Of a stretch of DNA of 64,000 nucleotides, positions 51,745 through 63,941 are shown one piece after another. Source of the DNA: Sipunculus nudus (lineage: Eukaryota; Annelida; Sipuncula; Golfingiida; Sipunculidae). The DNA lies in assembly GCA_026874595.1 (NCBI GenBank), contig CM049316.1, positions 46,267,695-46,331,694 of the forward strand, read 5' to 3'. Numbering within the stretch: the stretch's first letter is position 1; the number at the start of each line of letters is the position of its first letter. A program made the translations under genes and the position numbers. The notes below the pieces were generated by a model. That model searched no databases, was not told the DNA's origin, and saw nothing but the letters and a program-made list of their open reading frames with translations.

Positions 51745-51815
51745 CAAGTGAGTCAATCATCGAATACTGACGTCATAATTCTTTCACTACGAGACTTCTC
51801 CAGCTGACTTCCGCT
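51745..51815 (-). promoter_or_regulatory. Probable GABARAPL2 promoter: CRE, AP-1 and ETS-like sites
   Basis: A perfect palindromic CRE, TGACGTCA (51768-51775), stands about 125 bp upstream of the start codon. An AP-1-type TGAGTCA lies at 51749-51755, and GGAAG motifs (minus strand) lie just upstream, within 'gcggaagtcagc'. No TATA box is evident. Site roles are inferred from consensus only. Confidence 0.5.
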
Positions 51816-52430
51816 TCCATGGTGTCGCAAAATATTTTACATTCAGGCAATGTTGCTAGTATTTGTCTTGCAAGCGAATAAGGTTCCTTCCTCTCCTTAT
51901 GTTATATAACTTCAACCCCAGCGCTGCCACTTTGTACTTTATAAAAGCAACATACTGTTTTTTTTAGACAAGACTTCTTTTTATACCTTTTTTTCATACT
52001 TTTCAGGGGTTAATACTTATAATACTTTATTTTTCTAAAATCATCATCTTCACATTTTAATTATATATGGGCTGTTTATACCTCCATGAACAAATTTAGT
52101 GACTCTGTCAGTATTTCATAATAGTGGCATTTTATTAGCGATGATTTTTTTCTGCGATATTGCCAATGTTTTTAAAAAATCACAGGATATGAAATACTTG
52201 AATATTTAACTGCTCTTTTACCTGAAGCTTATTTAGAAGGTTCAATTGTTATAAAATTGTACAAAATTCCGCTATCTGGCATTTGTTTTAACTTTTTCAT
52301 ACTTTGTTTAATCAATTTCTTTTTCTTGTAAGAATTTATACTAGTTATTATACTAGATAATTTTATACGTTTACATTAAAATCCAGAATGGTTGCACTGC
52401 ACTCCCCCTCTCTCCTTCTTCTGCTATTTC

Positions 52431-52450
52431 TTTCTTTCTTTCTTTCTTTT

Positions 52451-52494
<44 letters not shown>
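52431..52494. repeat. (TTTC)n then (TC)n microsatellite
   Basis: 'tttctttctttctttc' followed by about 20 TC units. Confidence 0.95.
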
Positions 52495-52496
<2 letters not shown>

Positions 52497-52917
52497 GTAA
52501 TTAATCAATATAATTTACTTATCTCACATTTGAACAAACGATTATTAAAAAATATAAAAAAATGGCAGGACTCCCGAAAAAGTGATACAGCATGATTATT
52601 AATAATACTTTATAAATCGGCGGCCTGACATGTGAAAAAATATCGTAATCTTTAAATAGAGAGAATAAAATAAAAGTATATGTAATTTATTATCAAACAG
52701 GATGTATGGTTATACTGAAATTCATTCTAAAATATTTAAAATATGATCGAGTTTTGTTAAAAAAAATCTGAAAATTGTTCATGCAACATAATTACACATG
52801 ACTATTTTCAATTGCTTCTACATGTTTCAATTATTTTGCATGATTTTAATCAACAAGAAGAAAATTATTTTTAAAACAGATATATTACATGCACCACACT
52901 GTTTGAAACATATACCA

Positions 52918-52924
52918 CACACAA

Positions 52925-52971
<47 letters not shown>

Positions 52972-52972
52972 C
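52918..52972. repeat. (AC)n then (AT)n compound microsatellite
   Basis: About 14 CA units running directly into about 12 AT units. Confidence 0.95.
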
Positions 52973-55900
52973 AAAAGGTCTTCAAGTTCGGGATCAGATC
53001 TTTAGGCCTACAGTTGTTATTGAACCATATATGCATAATCGTAACCAAATATACGTAATATATTTCTTGTTCCTTCTGTCAACTGTTAAAATAAAAGTCA
53101 TAGTGTTACACAATGAATAAGGTGATGTAATTAAGCCATGCAATCAAAAGGTCATTTACAACATGCATGCATAACTGGATATGTTGTCGAGTACCAGTAC
53201 TGGACTTTCGGTCATATATAGGGTCATACAATTTTTGCTGGAGCCTTGCCTAAACTGATGTAGATAAAGCAAAAATGCACCATAACATTATTCAAGTTCC
53301 TTCTGATTGCATTTGCTTTATTTTTTAATTCACTGAAATGCCGGTGTTCATCAAATGGTAACGCACTGAACACTGATATTTGTTATACCGTTTGTATACA
53401 ATTAAAATTTGTCCGTATATGTTTATTTTGTGAAATATAAAATTGGGTAATATTAACAGCTAGCTATATCCAACTAAAATTTAATCAATTTTTTTTAATG
53501 CAGTGTTTGCAAATAAGTTCTTGCTAAAAATGAGTTTTTATCAAGATATAAGTTGCATGGTACATCCTTTAATGTCAATCGTGCTGCATTTCGAACATTG
53601 ATGTCCTGCATGTTTTGAACATAGAAAATGCATAGAGTATCATGCAGGGGTATGCGTAATTTGAAGATTTATTAAGCAGTACGGCAAAATTAACACACAA
53701 ACAAAAGCCGATTATCATTTCATACAAGCAGAGAGATTATGGATTCTATTTTACAATGACAGTTGTCTAAGCTAGCTGTATGTTTACTCAATAGAAATTT
53801 CAATTGTTGTACAACGTGATCTCCAATCACGCCCCAGGCCGATTATCAGGAAATGATCAGGTATACATAGACTTGATGGACCATTTATGATCAAACGTCC
53901 GTCCCAGGATATTTTACTTTATGCTCTATGACTTATTAAATTGATTCTGAATTCCAAATTGCGTAGTCATGTTTATTGACTCATCTGGAAAAAAGTGTCC
54001 AGACCATCACAGAGAGTGATTCAAATATAGGTGGCGGCACCTGCAGGTCACAATCACATCTCAGTCACGTGGTCAATATGTCCAGGGGAAAATGGTTTTG
54101 ATAGATGAAGGTTTTTAAATATGTGTTAACAGAGGGGTTCTGAATGGTTGTACGGAAGGACACTGATTATATCAGTATATAGTCCTTCATTTTACGGAAG
54201 GGGGGGGGGGCTTTTAATTGATTTTAATATAAAAAATATGTTTATACTTTTTTTGCAAATACCTCTTAAGGAAAAGAATCTTTAACTCTCTGAAAACAAA
54301 ATAAAACAAGGAATCTACATTCTTTAAAATGCAGGCCTCTATCACATGTTTGCCATTCATTTATTCAGCCAATATTGCCAGGTTTATTCGTGCGTATGTA
54401 ACCGTACATTTGTGAATATTCCTTGATGACGTTCCTAAAAAAGGATCATTTGCCGAAACATGTGAGATTCCGTTCATGATTGCTTGATTTATGTTGGGCA
54501 CAAACACACACACGAGCGCGGATGAAAGCAGTTGACCCTGTTTCACGGTGAAACCTATTTTGATATCCAAGTCATTCTTGAAACAAGGAACCTTCTCTTA
54601 GACGCATTCATAGACGCATCAATCGCACATCTCGCTGCTCTAGAGAGCAGGAAATATCCTTACAGGAGACTTATTTAACCTCTGGTTGTTCACCTGAAGC
54701 AAGGGGCACAGTGTGGATTCAGGTTTAGTAAACCTAGGATTTCCATATCCCAGACTTTGTCCTGATTTGATTTGCTGGTACACATGTGACATCATAAAAC
54801 GGAATTTTATCAACAACTCAGATCTAGAAATGCATGTTGCTTTTATACCCTCCTGAAAATTTGGGACTGACAGTGGCAGAAATACTGAGCTTTTACTGAG
54901 ATCTAGAGTTTTTAGTCACAGGGGATTTCCCAGTGTGTGACTGTCACTGCCGTCACTGCATCACACAACATCATGTTTTTTTTTGTGTGTGGAAAAATAG
55001 ATAGAAAAAAATGTTTTCCTCCAAATACTAGGCTCATTTTAAGTTAAATCTGTATCAATACAGATTTCGTTGGCAATTTGACATATGATGATATAATGAG
55101 ATTTTGAATACGTTTGCTTGACCTTCAGAGTAAGTGTTGGAACTGCTGCTCCGATCTACCCTGAGCGCCAGCTCCAGGAGAAGTGTCTGGGGCAGCACTA
55201 TAACCTTTACACAACTTTCATGCAAACCACTAAAGCGTTCGATATATACAGTCAGCCGCCAGTACATGTGGAACATTGTGTCAAAATGTAGCTGTACAGA
55301 AGGTACGCCACACTAGGGCATGGTGACAAGACCGTGATTACTGCCATTAATTTATAATTTGTTCTTCCTCTGAAGCTTGCATGTATTCACAAGTACAAAT
55401 TATAAGAAATCTTAACGCCTTTCTATTGAAAAGTTATAATTCTTATTAATACTGTTATTTTCTCTGTTTTGCGGGAAAGAAAAAAAAAATAATATCTAAC
55501 AGCGCTTGCCCATCAATCTCACTCTCAAAAGGCCGGTCAAGAGTTAAAATCTGTGTTTTAAATAAGCAGAAAGTAAAGGGTTATAGGATGATCTTATTCA
55601 AAAGGATTTTTTTCAACATACAATGAAACTCCATTAATTATGTTTGCATTATTTTTAATTTTGGAATTTGTACTTAAAATTTCCGTTTGGTGGTTAATAA
55701 AGTTCAATACACGATGTTTGAAAGAGACCTGACTGTTAAACTGAATTTTATAATTATGAGATTTAGTTGATTTAAGTTGTTTACTGGACGACTCGTACAT
55801 CACAGATGTCTTTCGAAAACTCAAAAGGACAGGATATTCATTCCAAAGTATAAGTGGCAATCTTATTACGTTCAAGAGAACCACCAGTTTCTCTTAACAA

Positions 55901-56424
55901 TGAACGTCTCGCAAAATAGGTGAAAATGTTACTAAATTTAGCTGAGGTGAGCAACGAGGCGGCCGGGATTTGGCAACCAAATGCATAACAGGATATGAGC
56001 TGAGCAGGGCAACCTTGTGCTATATATATATTAAGACGGTTGTGATTTTAGACCATTGTCCTCAGAATTACGGGTAATGCATCCAGCGTTTGGTCAATCC
56101 AAGGATGTCTGACTTTTCTCTTCAACAAACATATCATTAATCATCCTGTAGAAATCACTGAATCTGCATGTTTTTACTTGTTGTTGTTGCTTAGTGCACG
56201 GGATAAATTTAAGGGGGGGGGGGTGGAAAAGTTGAAGACACTTTGTGTTTTCGACCAGAAAAGGCACGGGGATAGGGTGGAGGGTGGGTGGGATGGGGAA
56301 AGATATTAGCAGTTCCCTCACAGATAATGGGCACAAGGGTAGTATTTCCAAACCTTGTATTCTGCATATACTGGTATGTTTTGAATTTATCACGGATTTA
56401 TCGCCGTAATTAAAATTGGTCTGA

Positions 56425-56515
56425 TTTCTGGAGTCCTCAAATGGACTCCGAGTCCGGGTACAAGTCCGAGTCCAGAAAACTCGAGTCCAAGTCCGAGGAC
56501 TCTGCACTCAAGTCC
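56425..56515. repeat. GAGTCC-rich cluster
   Basis: 'gagtcctcaaatggactccgagtccggg' and 'gagtccaagtccgaggactctg': many copies of GAGTCC/GGACTC in both orientations over 90 bp, as seen in termini of some hAT-like repeats. No clear borders. Confidence 0.45.
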
Positions 56516-57495
56516 TACATAACTGATAGATGGACTTTTCCTGAATTGAAACACACGATACTTTAACACATAAGTGCATCATAATATAAATTCCAATTCT
56601 TATCAAAACTGTCTATCAGCTGAAAAGGTTTCTATGTATATAAATCCTTAATGAGTGCAGGACGCTTGTTTGTCTCGTTTGTAGCATTTAACAACTAAAC
56701 TTAAGCATTGTAACTTGAACAAATGAAACGTATCTAAGGTGAAACGTGTATTGTATTGTGCAAACATATGTCACCACCTGAGCTGGATGGTTGCGAGCAA
56801 GTCGCAGCTAGATCACGTATGATGGGTAAATGGCGAGCCATATAAAACAACAGCCAACAGTCAATAAAAGTGAATGTCTAAGAGCGAATACGATTCTGTC
56901 GTTTGATCAATTCTTTAATTTCTAAGGTAAAGAGTTTACGTTAGAAGAGCAATAAATATCAGTCATAAGTTCACCCTGTTATAGGATTATATTATTATTT
57001 AACGCAGTTCATGTTAAACACACACATGTTTACATGCATGTAGAGACATTACATATACATAGACAAACACACATGCATGGGGAGTGGGGGGGGGGGGGGG
57101 CACGTGTCTCAGTTTTGCAATGGAATGTAAAATGAAATCACCTTTATGAAGCCCTGTTGGTAGACTGAAGCTTGTAACACTAGATATATTTTGCATGAGT
57201 AGTACATTTTAAGTACAGATTGCTCATGGCCTGCACGTGATATAGATAAAGTATTTGTGAAGGCTACGCGTGGTAGTTTATATACGTGATTGCATTCACT
57301 ATTAGCGAATTGTCTAACCATCGAGAATCTTTAAGTATTTTCATTTGTTCCTTTATTTGTCATGGTTGTTAACGAAAGTGTGATATCATAATTGTATTTT
57401 ATTTTGTAATTTTGTAGGAATGCCCATCAGGCAGTGTATAGATATGTGTAATTAACGCGAGGAACAAATAAAATTAGTTGGTTTTGTATTGAATA

Positions 57496-57640
57496 CAGCA
57501 GAACCCGCCTTGCGACCACCCGACAACTACGACCACTGTTGTTGGTCCCGAATATTTAGAAGTGTTATTTCAATGATAAATGACCCAGAATTGGGAGCAA
57601 ACCTGACTTCAGAATTACAGACATATTTTCTGGTCTCAGA
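57496..57640 (+). mobile_element. Pogo/Tigger-like left end, truncated by an (AT)n tract
   Basis: TA then CAGCAGAACCCGCCTTGCG, then 'cgaccaccc..caactacgaccactg' and 'ttggtcccgaatattt', collinear with 17259-17400. Truncated where the (AT)n run starts. Confidence 0.6.

Positions 57641-57642
<2 letters not shown>

Positions 57643-57702
<60 letters not shown>
57643..57702. repeat. (AT)n microsatellite
   Basis: About 30 AT units following the truncated pogo-like end. Confidence 0.95.
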
Positions 57703-57704
<2 letters not shown>

Positions 57705-58606
57705 TAACTTTAATTCACTAATCAAATATAAATACATAAATAATAAAAAAAAACATATTTGAAGACACTGATACAGATAATACCATTGCAAAAAACCATA
57801 ATAGAAACATTTTCTCTTGTGTTATGAACTCTATCAAGAATTAATTTTACTGATTATAAAATCAGTTTCCTACGTGCCATCTGTTTACAAAGGCCACACT
57901 TCTATAGTTCGATGCCCTTTCCGCAATGCCTTGATGATATTTATATATAAACTCTTGAGATCATAACAACTATAATATCGCTATATTTAATTTTAAAAAG
58001 GGCCTTATCTGATATATGGCGCATATCAATTCCTTGAACTTATTTTTTAAAATAAAAATCATGACCCCACAGTTCACGGTTATTTGTTTTGTTTATATAT
58101 ATCCACGTATTTATATCATGTGAGGGCCTCCAATATGATCCAAACACAATAACAATTAGGACATCGGGCTTACCATTACTGGCGCATTTACCATGACCTT
58201 CAAGTAATTAGTATTTACGCGGAGTAAGCACGAAATCACACAGAGTCTGCACGAATTGTAAGTGAATAGCGGGTTTAACATTAATTAAATCCCTTCCCTT
58301 AAAATATCTCTTCACAAAGGCAGAGAGCTGAACGAATATCTGCTGGTAGTTGGTTCATGTACCACCGCCGAACCTCATATTTCTTTGCATGTACAGCGTG
58401 TATATCCGGCGTGCAAAGAAGCACCCAGCGAATATAACATCAGATAAATGAAAGAAAACAAGAAGTTACATTCGTTTGGCCTTTGAAACATAACAATTAT
58501 AGACCAAGTTATCACTGATTCAGAACATGATATGATAAACAGGACTCACATTATTAAAAACCTAATCTTCCCTGCATGATGAAACACTTACAGAATACGC
58601 CTAGAC

Positions 58607-58671
58607 ATGAAGTTGCTGGTGTTATGCGCTCTGGTGGCTGCGGCGGTCGCCCAACGAGTTAGTTATGAGGG
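58607..58671 (+). CDS. Carboxypeptidase exon 1 (signal peptide)
   Basis: ATG at 58607 codes the signal peptide and ends in phase 2 before gtatgt. Two out-of-frame ATGs lie just upstream (58576, 58579). The first opens an overlapping reading frame, unless 'cttacag' (58586-58592) is the acceptor of a 5' untranslated exon, which would remove them. Confidence 0.9.
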
Positions 58672-60936
58672 GTATGTAATATTTTACTAACGTTGCTACA
58701 TTATTGTATCAGGTCTTACTAGAACGCGTTTATTCAGCCTTATAAATAAATGTATAATCTACTTATCCTATATGGTTAAATCTCGTCAGGGGTTCGTGTC
58801 AATGTGATTGTATTGTATTGTGCAGGGGTGGATTCAGGATTTTGGAAAACCGCGGGAGGGTCCAGCCCAGGATGATTAATAAAAAAAACTTAAAAAAGCT
58901 CCTCTGATCCTTAAAGGGAGGAAAATTGGGTTCAATCGCAAAAAAAGGTTGTCGCGGCTCTAAAGGGGGGGGGGGGGCAGACCACTCCTCTCTATATCCG
59001 CCACTGTTGTGGTCAGATATAAGATCTAAGACACATTGTATACTGTTTAACCTGGTCAATCTCCTTTCCTTGTAACCACCAATTGTTCTTTGGCCAACGA
59101 TCCCCAAAGCTACATCCACACATACGAACATAGATAGCTTAATTATACTAATATTATTGTAATCCTATAGTTATACCTTTAGTCGGCCACACACTGTCAC
59201 GCCATTGGTTCCTCACATAAAAAAAATACAGTGGAACCTGTCTGAAAAAAGGACAACTAACGATAACTTCCAAATCTTGTGTGTGAGTGTGCACGTAAAG
59301 CGTTTGGCATGCTCTTAAACTGACGTCATGCTGTGCTAATGCTTGCATGGTCACCTTACTGTAACCTAATACGTACACCTTTTTTGTCCTTGTAAAAGAG
59401 CACATTACTCAGTATACATATAATTACAAAAGACAGAGTTTGAAAATAATTCAACAAAACATTAATTTAATCTTTCTTATACTCCGTTAAAAAAATGTTT
59501 GCATTGATAATTACCTTTCTAAGAAATTTTTTTTTTCGCACAACCTTGGCTGAGTCATATGCATTTGTTTTAAAAAGTGATCATGAGTTATATTTCTATA
59601 AATATACTCCTGAGATAGGTGTGGACGTATACATAAACCAGAATATCCACCTGTTTGTTCCCATGCTACGGGTATATTTAACATGAATAAAGAAACAAAA
59701 AGAGACCAACAGTCCAGAGAGCGCTTTCGAAATCAGCTCCATTTGACCAAGTGGGTGACATAATATGACAGATGTGGGCTTATGAAGGACGGCTGCCAGC
59801 TGCCGACTGTAAAAGAACTCTTTGATACATAGTTGTATTTCACGTAATTTCACTAACCGTCGGGTTGCTTATAAAGATAACTAAACACGTACGTCACTCT
59901 TTGAAATTAGCCTGTAAAACCTTATTCAGAACCTGAATTAAATGGAAAATTAAAATTTATGTGGACAGATTGGATAAGGACTCAAACTAAAAATCTGATA
60001 ATAAGCACGTTCGCCAAACCTATCTAAAAATTATCTGACTTTCCCATGATAATCCCCTATTAATCACAGGATTCTTTAACTTTGACGAAACTCTCTGCTT
60101 TTGCACTGACTTAGAAAACAATAAATCAAACTAAAATGAATACAACTGTTGGTAGACTGCCATTTGGAGCTTTATATCAGATTATATTCTGTCTGCGTAA
60201 ATGCTAACCGTTCTTATCCACTTACTACTTTCTCAATGAGATCACCCTGACCGTATTATATGCTTTCTTTCACACTCAGACTGAGGAATCTCTTTACAGA
60301 TTTGAGCTTCTGACAGTCGGTCCTTTTGACAGTGAGGCTGATGCGCAGGCTCTGTTCAACTTCCTATTCCCTCCCAGCAGAGACAGAAAGGTATGTAATC
60401 TGAGATATATACACCAAAAGGGACGCGGTAAGGTCAAAGTATGAACATCCAAAAACAGTGTACGAGACGTCGTATCTTACATTCAAATAGGAGTTTATTT
60501 CTCCTAGTTGGTTCTCCAGCTCCAAAGTATAACTAATAAACTTATCCCAATCAGTGGCGTTGATTTATATTTAAAGGGGGGGGAGGGGGGGGGGAGGTAG
60601 CGGTGATCGGGAGATATCAAATGTTGAACTTTTTTTCTTAGAACCTATGAATAATGAATTGTCACACTGTTCAAGTTTTGGAACCAAAGTCTATCAGAAA
60701 TTGAAGCAATGAAACCAAAGTCTATCAGTCTAATTATTAATGTTTTTTTTAATCCAAATGAATAAATTATTCTCTGTATAGAAATCCATGTTGAAAAGCG
60801 GGGGGGGGGGGGGGGGTCGTGGATATATCCCCTTCCCCCTCGACGCCCCTGATCGAAATCCATATGCAGTCTACGCACCTTTATAGGATTTTCAGATTTT
60901 AGATTACAGAGAAAACTTTTTTTCGCACGTGTTGTG

Positions 60937-61009
<73 letters not shown>

Positions 61010-61951
61010 GTTTTAACTAAGACCACAAGTCATATTATCTGTTTGGTTTTTTTTTTCACAGTTTCCCATATACCAAGCTTTATTCATCAGGCGGAAATAT
61101 AAGGCAGACATTTTTATTTAAACATTTGAATGAATATAACGTAATATTAAGTCCAGATTTGTTTAAGTGACCCACGTTTTCAATTTGAACCTTACAGGTG
61201 GTGTTCTGGACGGATCCTCGCGGCACCCTCCCGTTTGACTTCGTGGTCTCCCCCGACCTTGCTGTGGATGTCCTGTCGTATCTCAGTCAGAACAATATAC
61301 AGCATAAGATCATCACAACCAACATTCAGAGGTAACCTTCAGAAATCGACCTTCAGAAATACCGCAGATTAACAACGTGATCATTATTTCACCCAAATAT
61401 GACCTTCTCATGCAGCGGTTACACACTGAAGTCGTCCCAGTCTATCCTCATGTATCCGCTGCTTTGTGTAACAAGATTTTCGGGGTTCGAACCCCATGGT
61501 GCGCACGGTTACACGAGAGGAGATCTGGGACGCCTGCAGTGTATAACTGCTGGGTCAGGAGCGTAGACCTATAATTAAAAATGTTTATCGAATAAGAAAA
61601 AAAGTCATATTTTGGATAATTGGAATTTCAAATGTTGACTTTTGTGTAAACATGTACAACATGTTTATAGTCACTTTAATTAGATTAAGACACCTAAATG
61701 TAACGTCATATTACAGATGGATAGACCAGGCAAACCCGAGCTCGAGCCCCGAGGCGATTGCACATGAGCTGAAGGGGAACGAACCGACCAGCTACCTGGA
61801 CTTCCCCAATGTAAGTCTGCAGAGCTATTATTCAACATAATGTCTTCACAGTTTTCGTTAAATGAGATTTTTATATAAAACCATATGAAAGAATAATATA
61901 TACGTTTATTCAGGGTAATGAAAAAAAATATGCGACAAGAAATATGCGACT

Positions 61952-62016
<65 letters not shown>

Positions 62017-63591
62017 TACGTGTGTGTACAACCACATTCTTCCACATGTTATGTTGCAGACAGTAACGTGGATGCAAAACCTGGCAAACGCAAACAGCAG
62101 AGTGTCTTTGTCTACATTTGGTAACTCCTACGAAAACCGGCAGATGTACCTTATGAACGTAAGTATTATAAATTTTTATGGTGCAATCTCCACCAGAGGT
62201 CGCTGCCACTATATACACCAACATCTGTGTTATAGGACCACCAGTTTGTGTTAAATGACCACCAAATATTATTAAAAGCAAAGTATAACTGTTGTTACAT
62301 AATTACAAATCACTGAATCCTCGCATTCCAACCCGACCCCACCTTGTGTATGGCAGTAGTCGCAATGGCAGTATAAATATACGCCTTGGTCAGTTTACGA
62401 GTTATGAGTGAAAGGATATTCAATGCTAAACAGATTATGTATGGCGATATCTCATGGATATAACTCCTCATTATATTTTACTTTATTTCCATGATTATCA
62501 CTTCATTTACACAGATTTCGTCTGGTCCTGGATCCAAGCCTGGGGTCTGGGTCGACTGCGGGATCCACGCCAGGGAGTGGATCTCTCCCGCCACCTGTCG
62601 GTGGATTGCGCATAAGGTGAAGACTAGTCTCAAATACGTTCTTTGTTCCAGAAATTTCTACCCCCCTTAAACGTGAGCATTTTTTTGAGAATCATGGGAC
62701 TTCTTTAAGATTTCTGCAGCAGAACAAACTGTTGTCTTATGGCACTTGACCTGACTTGAAGAATTCTAGCTTAAACATTTACTATTATCTTCAATGATCT
62801 GATATCTACAGCTGCCGATTTTTACCAATGAATATAAAATAACGAATTACGCAAATTTTCTTAATAAAATCATATTATTTGTTACTTTAAATTAATGACA
62901 ATTTCCTTTTATAAATAAGAACTAATCATTTATTGTACAAAAGGAAACATACGATATATACGGCTGTCTTGTAAAAATCCTGAAGCACAAAGTTTTCGAC
63001 AGTAGGTAATACAATTCATTATAAACAGGACGAAGGTATTTTATCATCAACAGGTAACAGAGTTAAACACATGTTTCATTTCATGCTGACACATTACACG
63101 TATGGGTATTTTATATATACTTCGATTAATATCTGTATCATATGTATTATTATGTGTACTCCATGGGTGTATTTTTCTCCTGGGGATCGCAATGTGGTCT
63201 CCGTATCTATATTAAATATAATAAAAGATGAACACTAAACAGCTGGCTACAGGTTACGGATCAGACGCGGATTCCACGTGGATCCTTAACAACTACAACA
63301 TATTTATGGCTCCCGTGATCAACCCTGACGGGTACCAGTACACGTTCGAAATGGTAGGTAAATAAAACTCTGTGCTCCTTTTAGTATTCTTAACCTAAAA
63401 GGTTTAGTAATCCCAATTACTTTGGCTTTCTTTTTATATAGTATTCCAGCGATTAAGAATACATTCCATCATTAAAAGATAGTTCCACTGGGACGTTTTG
63501 TCCATGACTTAAGAAATACTTTACCTTCTCTTTAAGATATTTTCTGCACTATCGCAACTTTATCTGTCTAAAGGTTAAAATAATAATAGAG

Positions 63592-63627
<36 letters not shown>

Positions 63628-63734
63628 ATCATCATCATAATAGGACCGGTTGTGGAGGAAGACCCGCACGGATCGGAATCCGATTTGTCTTGGAGTTGAT
63701 CCAAACAGGAACTACGAGACGGGCTGGCATGCTC
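58607..63734 (+). CDS. M14A carboxypeptidase precursor (zinc metallocarboxypeptidase), 5' eight exons
   Basis: Secreted zinc protease that removes C-terminal residues from peptides, probably digestive. Exons: 58607-58671, 60300-60390, 61198-61331, 61717-61810, 62060-62158, 62515-62616, 63243-63353, 63644-63734. All borders are GT-AG and all phases join, giving 262 codons before the window ends. Residues 1-16 (MKLLVLCALVAAAVAQ) are a signal peptide. Residues 17 to about 110 form the activation peptide (FELLTVGPFDSEADAQALF...). The catalytic domain follows, with HAREWISPA at 179-187 giving zinc ligands His179 and Glu182 and Arg181 (bovine CPA His69, Glu72, Arg71). INPDGY is at 221-226, LWRKTR has Arg237 (Arg127), and DPNRN has Asn253-Arg254 (Asn144-Arg145). 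The third zinc His and the catalytic Glu270 equivalent lie beyond the window, so A or B specificity cannot be read. Everything visible is intact. Confidence 0.95.
58823..59006. mobile_element. 184-bp MITE in carboxypeptidase intron 1
   Basis: Termini CAGGGGTGGAT and ATCCGCCACTG are inverted repeats with two mismatches. TTGTG stands directly outside both (58818-58822, 59007-59011), a 5-bp duplication. A run of 13 G is at 58965-58977. The terminus resembles small hAT-type MITEs, although 5 bp is short for hAT. Confidence 0.7.
60300..60390 (+). CDS. Carboxypeptidase exon 2 (activation peptide)
   Basis: Acceptor tctttacag; codes residues 22-52, GFELLTVGPFDSEADAQALF and onward to SRDRK; donor gtatgt, phase 0. 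Confidence 0.9.
60552..60851. mobile_element. 300-bp MITE in carboxypeptidase intron 2
   Basis: The left terminus CAGTGGCGT and the inverted right terminus CAGGGGCGT bracket two G-rich runs (60576-60594, 60800-60816). No clear target duplication. Related in terminus to 58823-59006 but different inside. Confidence 0.5.
60930..61006. repeat. (AT)n microsatellite in carboxypeptidase intron 2
   Basis: About 35 TA units, slightly interrupted at its left edge. Confidence 0.95.
61198..61331 (+). CDS. Carboxypeptidase exon 3 (activation peptide)
   Basis: Acceptor cttacag; residues 53-96 plus two bases of codon 97, starting VVFWTDPRG and ending TTNIQ; donor gtaacc. GC-rich compared with its introns. 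Confidence 0.93.
61415..61555. repeat. Short imperfect inverted repeat in carboxypeptidase intron 3
   Basis: The arms CGTCCCAG (about 61434) and CTGGGACG (about 61524) pair, as do ACACTG and CAGTGT outside them. The centre contains the perfect palindrome GGGGTTCGAACCCC (61481-61494). Confidence 0.5.
61717..61810 (+). CDS. Carboxypeptidase exon 4
   Basis: Acceptor attacag; completes Arg97, then WIDQANPSSSPEA to SYLDFPN (to residue 128), the end of the activation peptide and start of the catalytic domain; donor gtaagt. Confidence 0.93.
61951..62013. repeat. (AT)n microsatellite in carboxypeptidase intron 4
   Basis: About 30 TA units in a 249-bp intron, so about a quarter of the intron is the microsatellite. 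Confidence 0.95.
62060..62158 (+). CDS. Carboxypeptidase exon 5
   Basis: Acceptor gttgcag; residues 129-161, TVTWMQNLANANSRVS to MYLMN, the first helix and strand of the peptidase domain; donor gtaagt, phase 0. Confidence 0.93.
62515..62616 (+). CDS. Carboxypeptidase exon 6 (zinc-binding HxxE)
   Basis: Acceptor ttacacag; residues 162-195 with VDCGIHAREWISPATCRW; His179 and Glu182 bind zinc; donor gtgaag, phase 0. Confidence 0.95.
63243..63353 (+). CDS. Carboxypeptidase exon 7
   Basis: Acceptor actaaacag; residues 196-232, LATGYGSDADSTW to INPDGYQYTFEM; the NPDG(Y/F) motif is diagnostic for M14; donor gtaggt, phase 0. Confidence 0.95.
63592..63626. repeat. (ATT)n microsatellite in carboxypeptidase intron 7
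   Basis: About eleven ATT units ending 17 bp upstream of the acceptor of exon 8, where a polypyrimidine tract would normally be. Confidence 0.9.
63644..63734 (+). CDS. Carboxypeptidase exon 8 (substrate-binding Arg)
   Basis: Acceptor cataatag; residues 233-262 with LWRKTRTDRNPICLGVDPNR; Cys247 matches the Cys138 disulphide of CPA; donor gtgagt in phase 1. Later exons are outside the window. Confidence 0.93.
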
Positions 63735-63941
63735 GTGAGTTTTTACCTTGTTATTTTTACCCTATGTTTGTTGTTTAGGCGATGACTTTTTTGCTGGTCT
63801 ACAGACTAAGCTACTGGGTGTCTCAGGGGTGTACATCCCTTTTCAGTTCGCAATAAAATGCAAGTTTACTTGCATCCAGTGTGCTAATACCCCACCTTCC
63901 GCTGTACCCGAGACTGTACCTAGTCGAAAGGCACAATTTAT

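Larger units (their letters stand above)
51850..58600. other. Intergenic region between GABARAPL2 and the carboxypeptidase
   Basis: About 6.7 kb between two divergently transcribed genes. It holds microsatellites, one variant AGGTGGCGGCACC at 54029, a pogo-like end at 57496, a GAGTCC-rich patch and several poly(G) runs. No further gene recognised. Confidence 0.45.

Noticed and set aside
61470-61510. tRNA-like B box GGTTCGAACC in carboxypeptidase intron 3
   Set aside because: No A box at the right distance on either strand and no cloverleaf. The motif is the centre of a palindrome.
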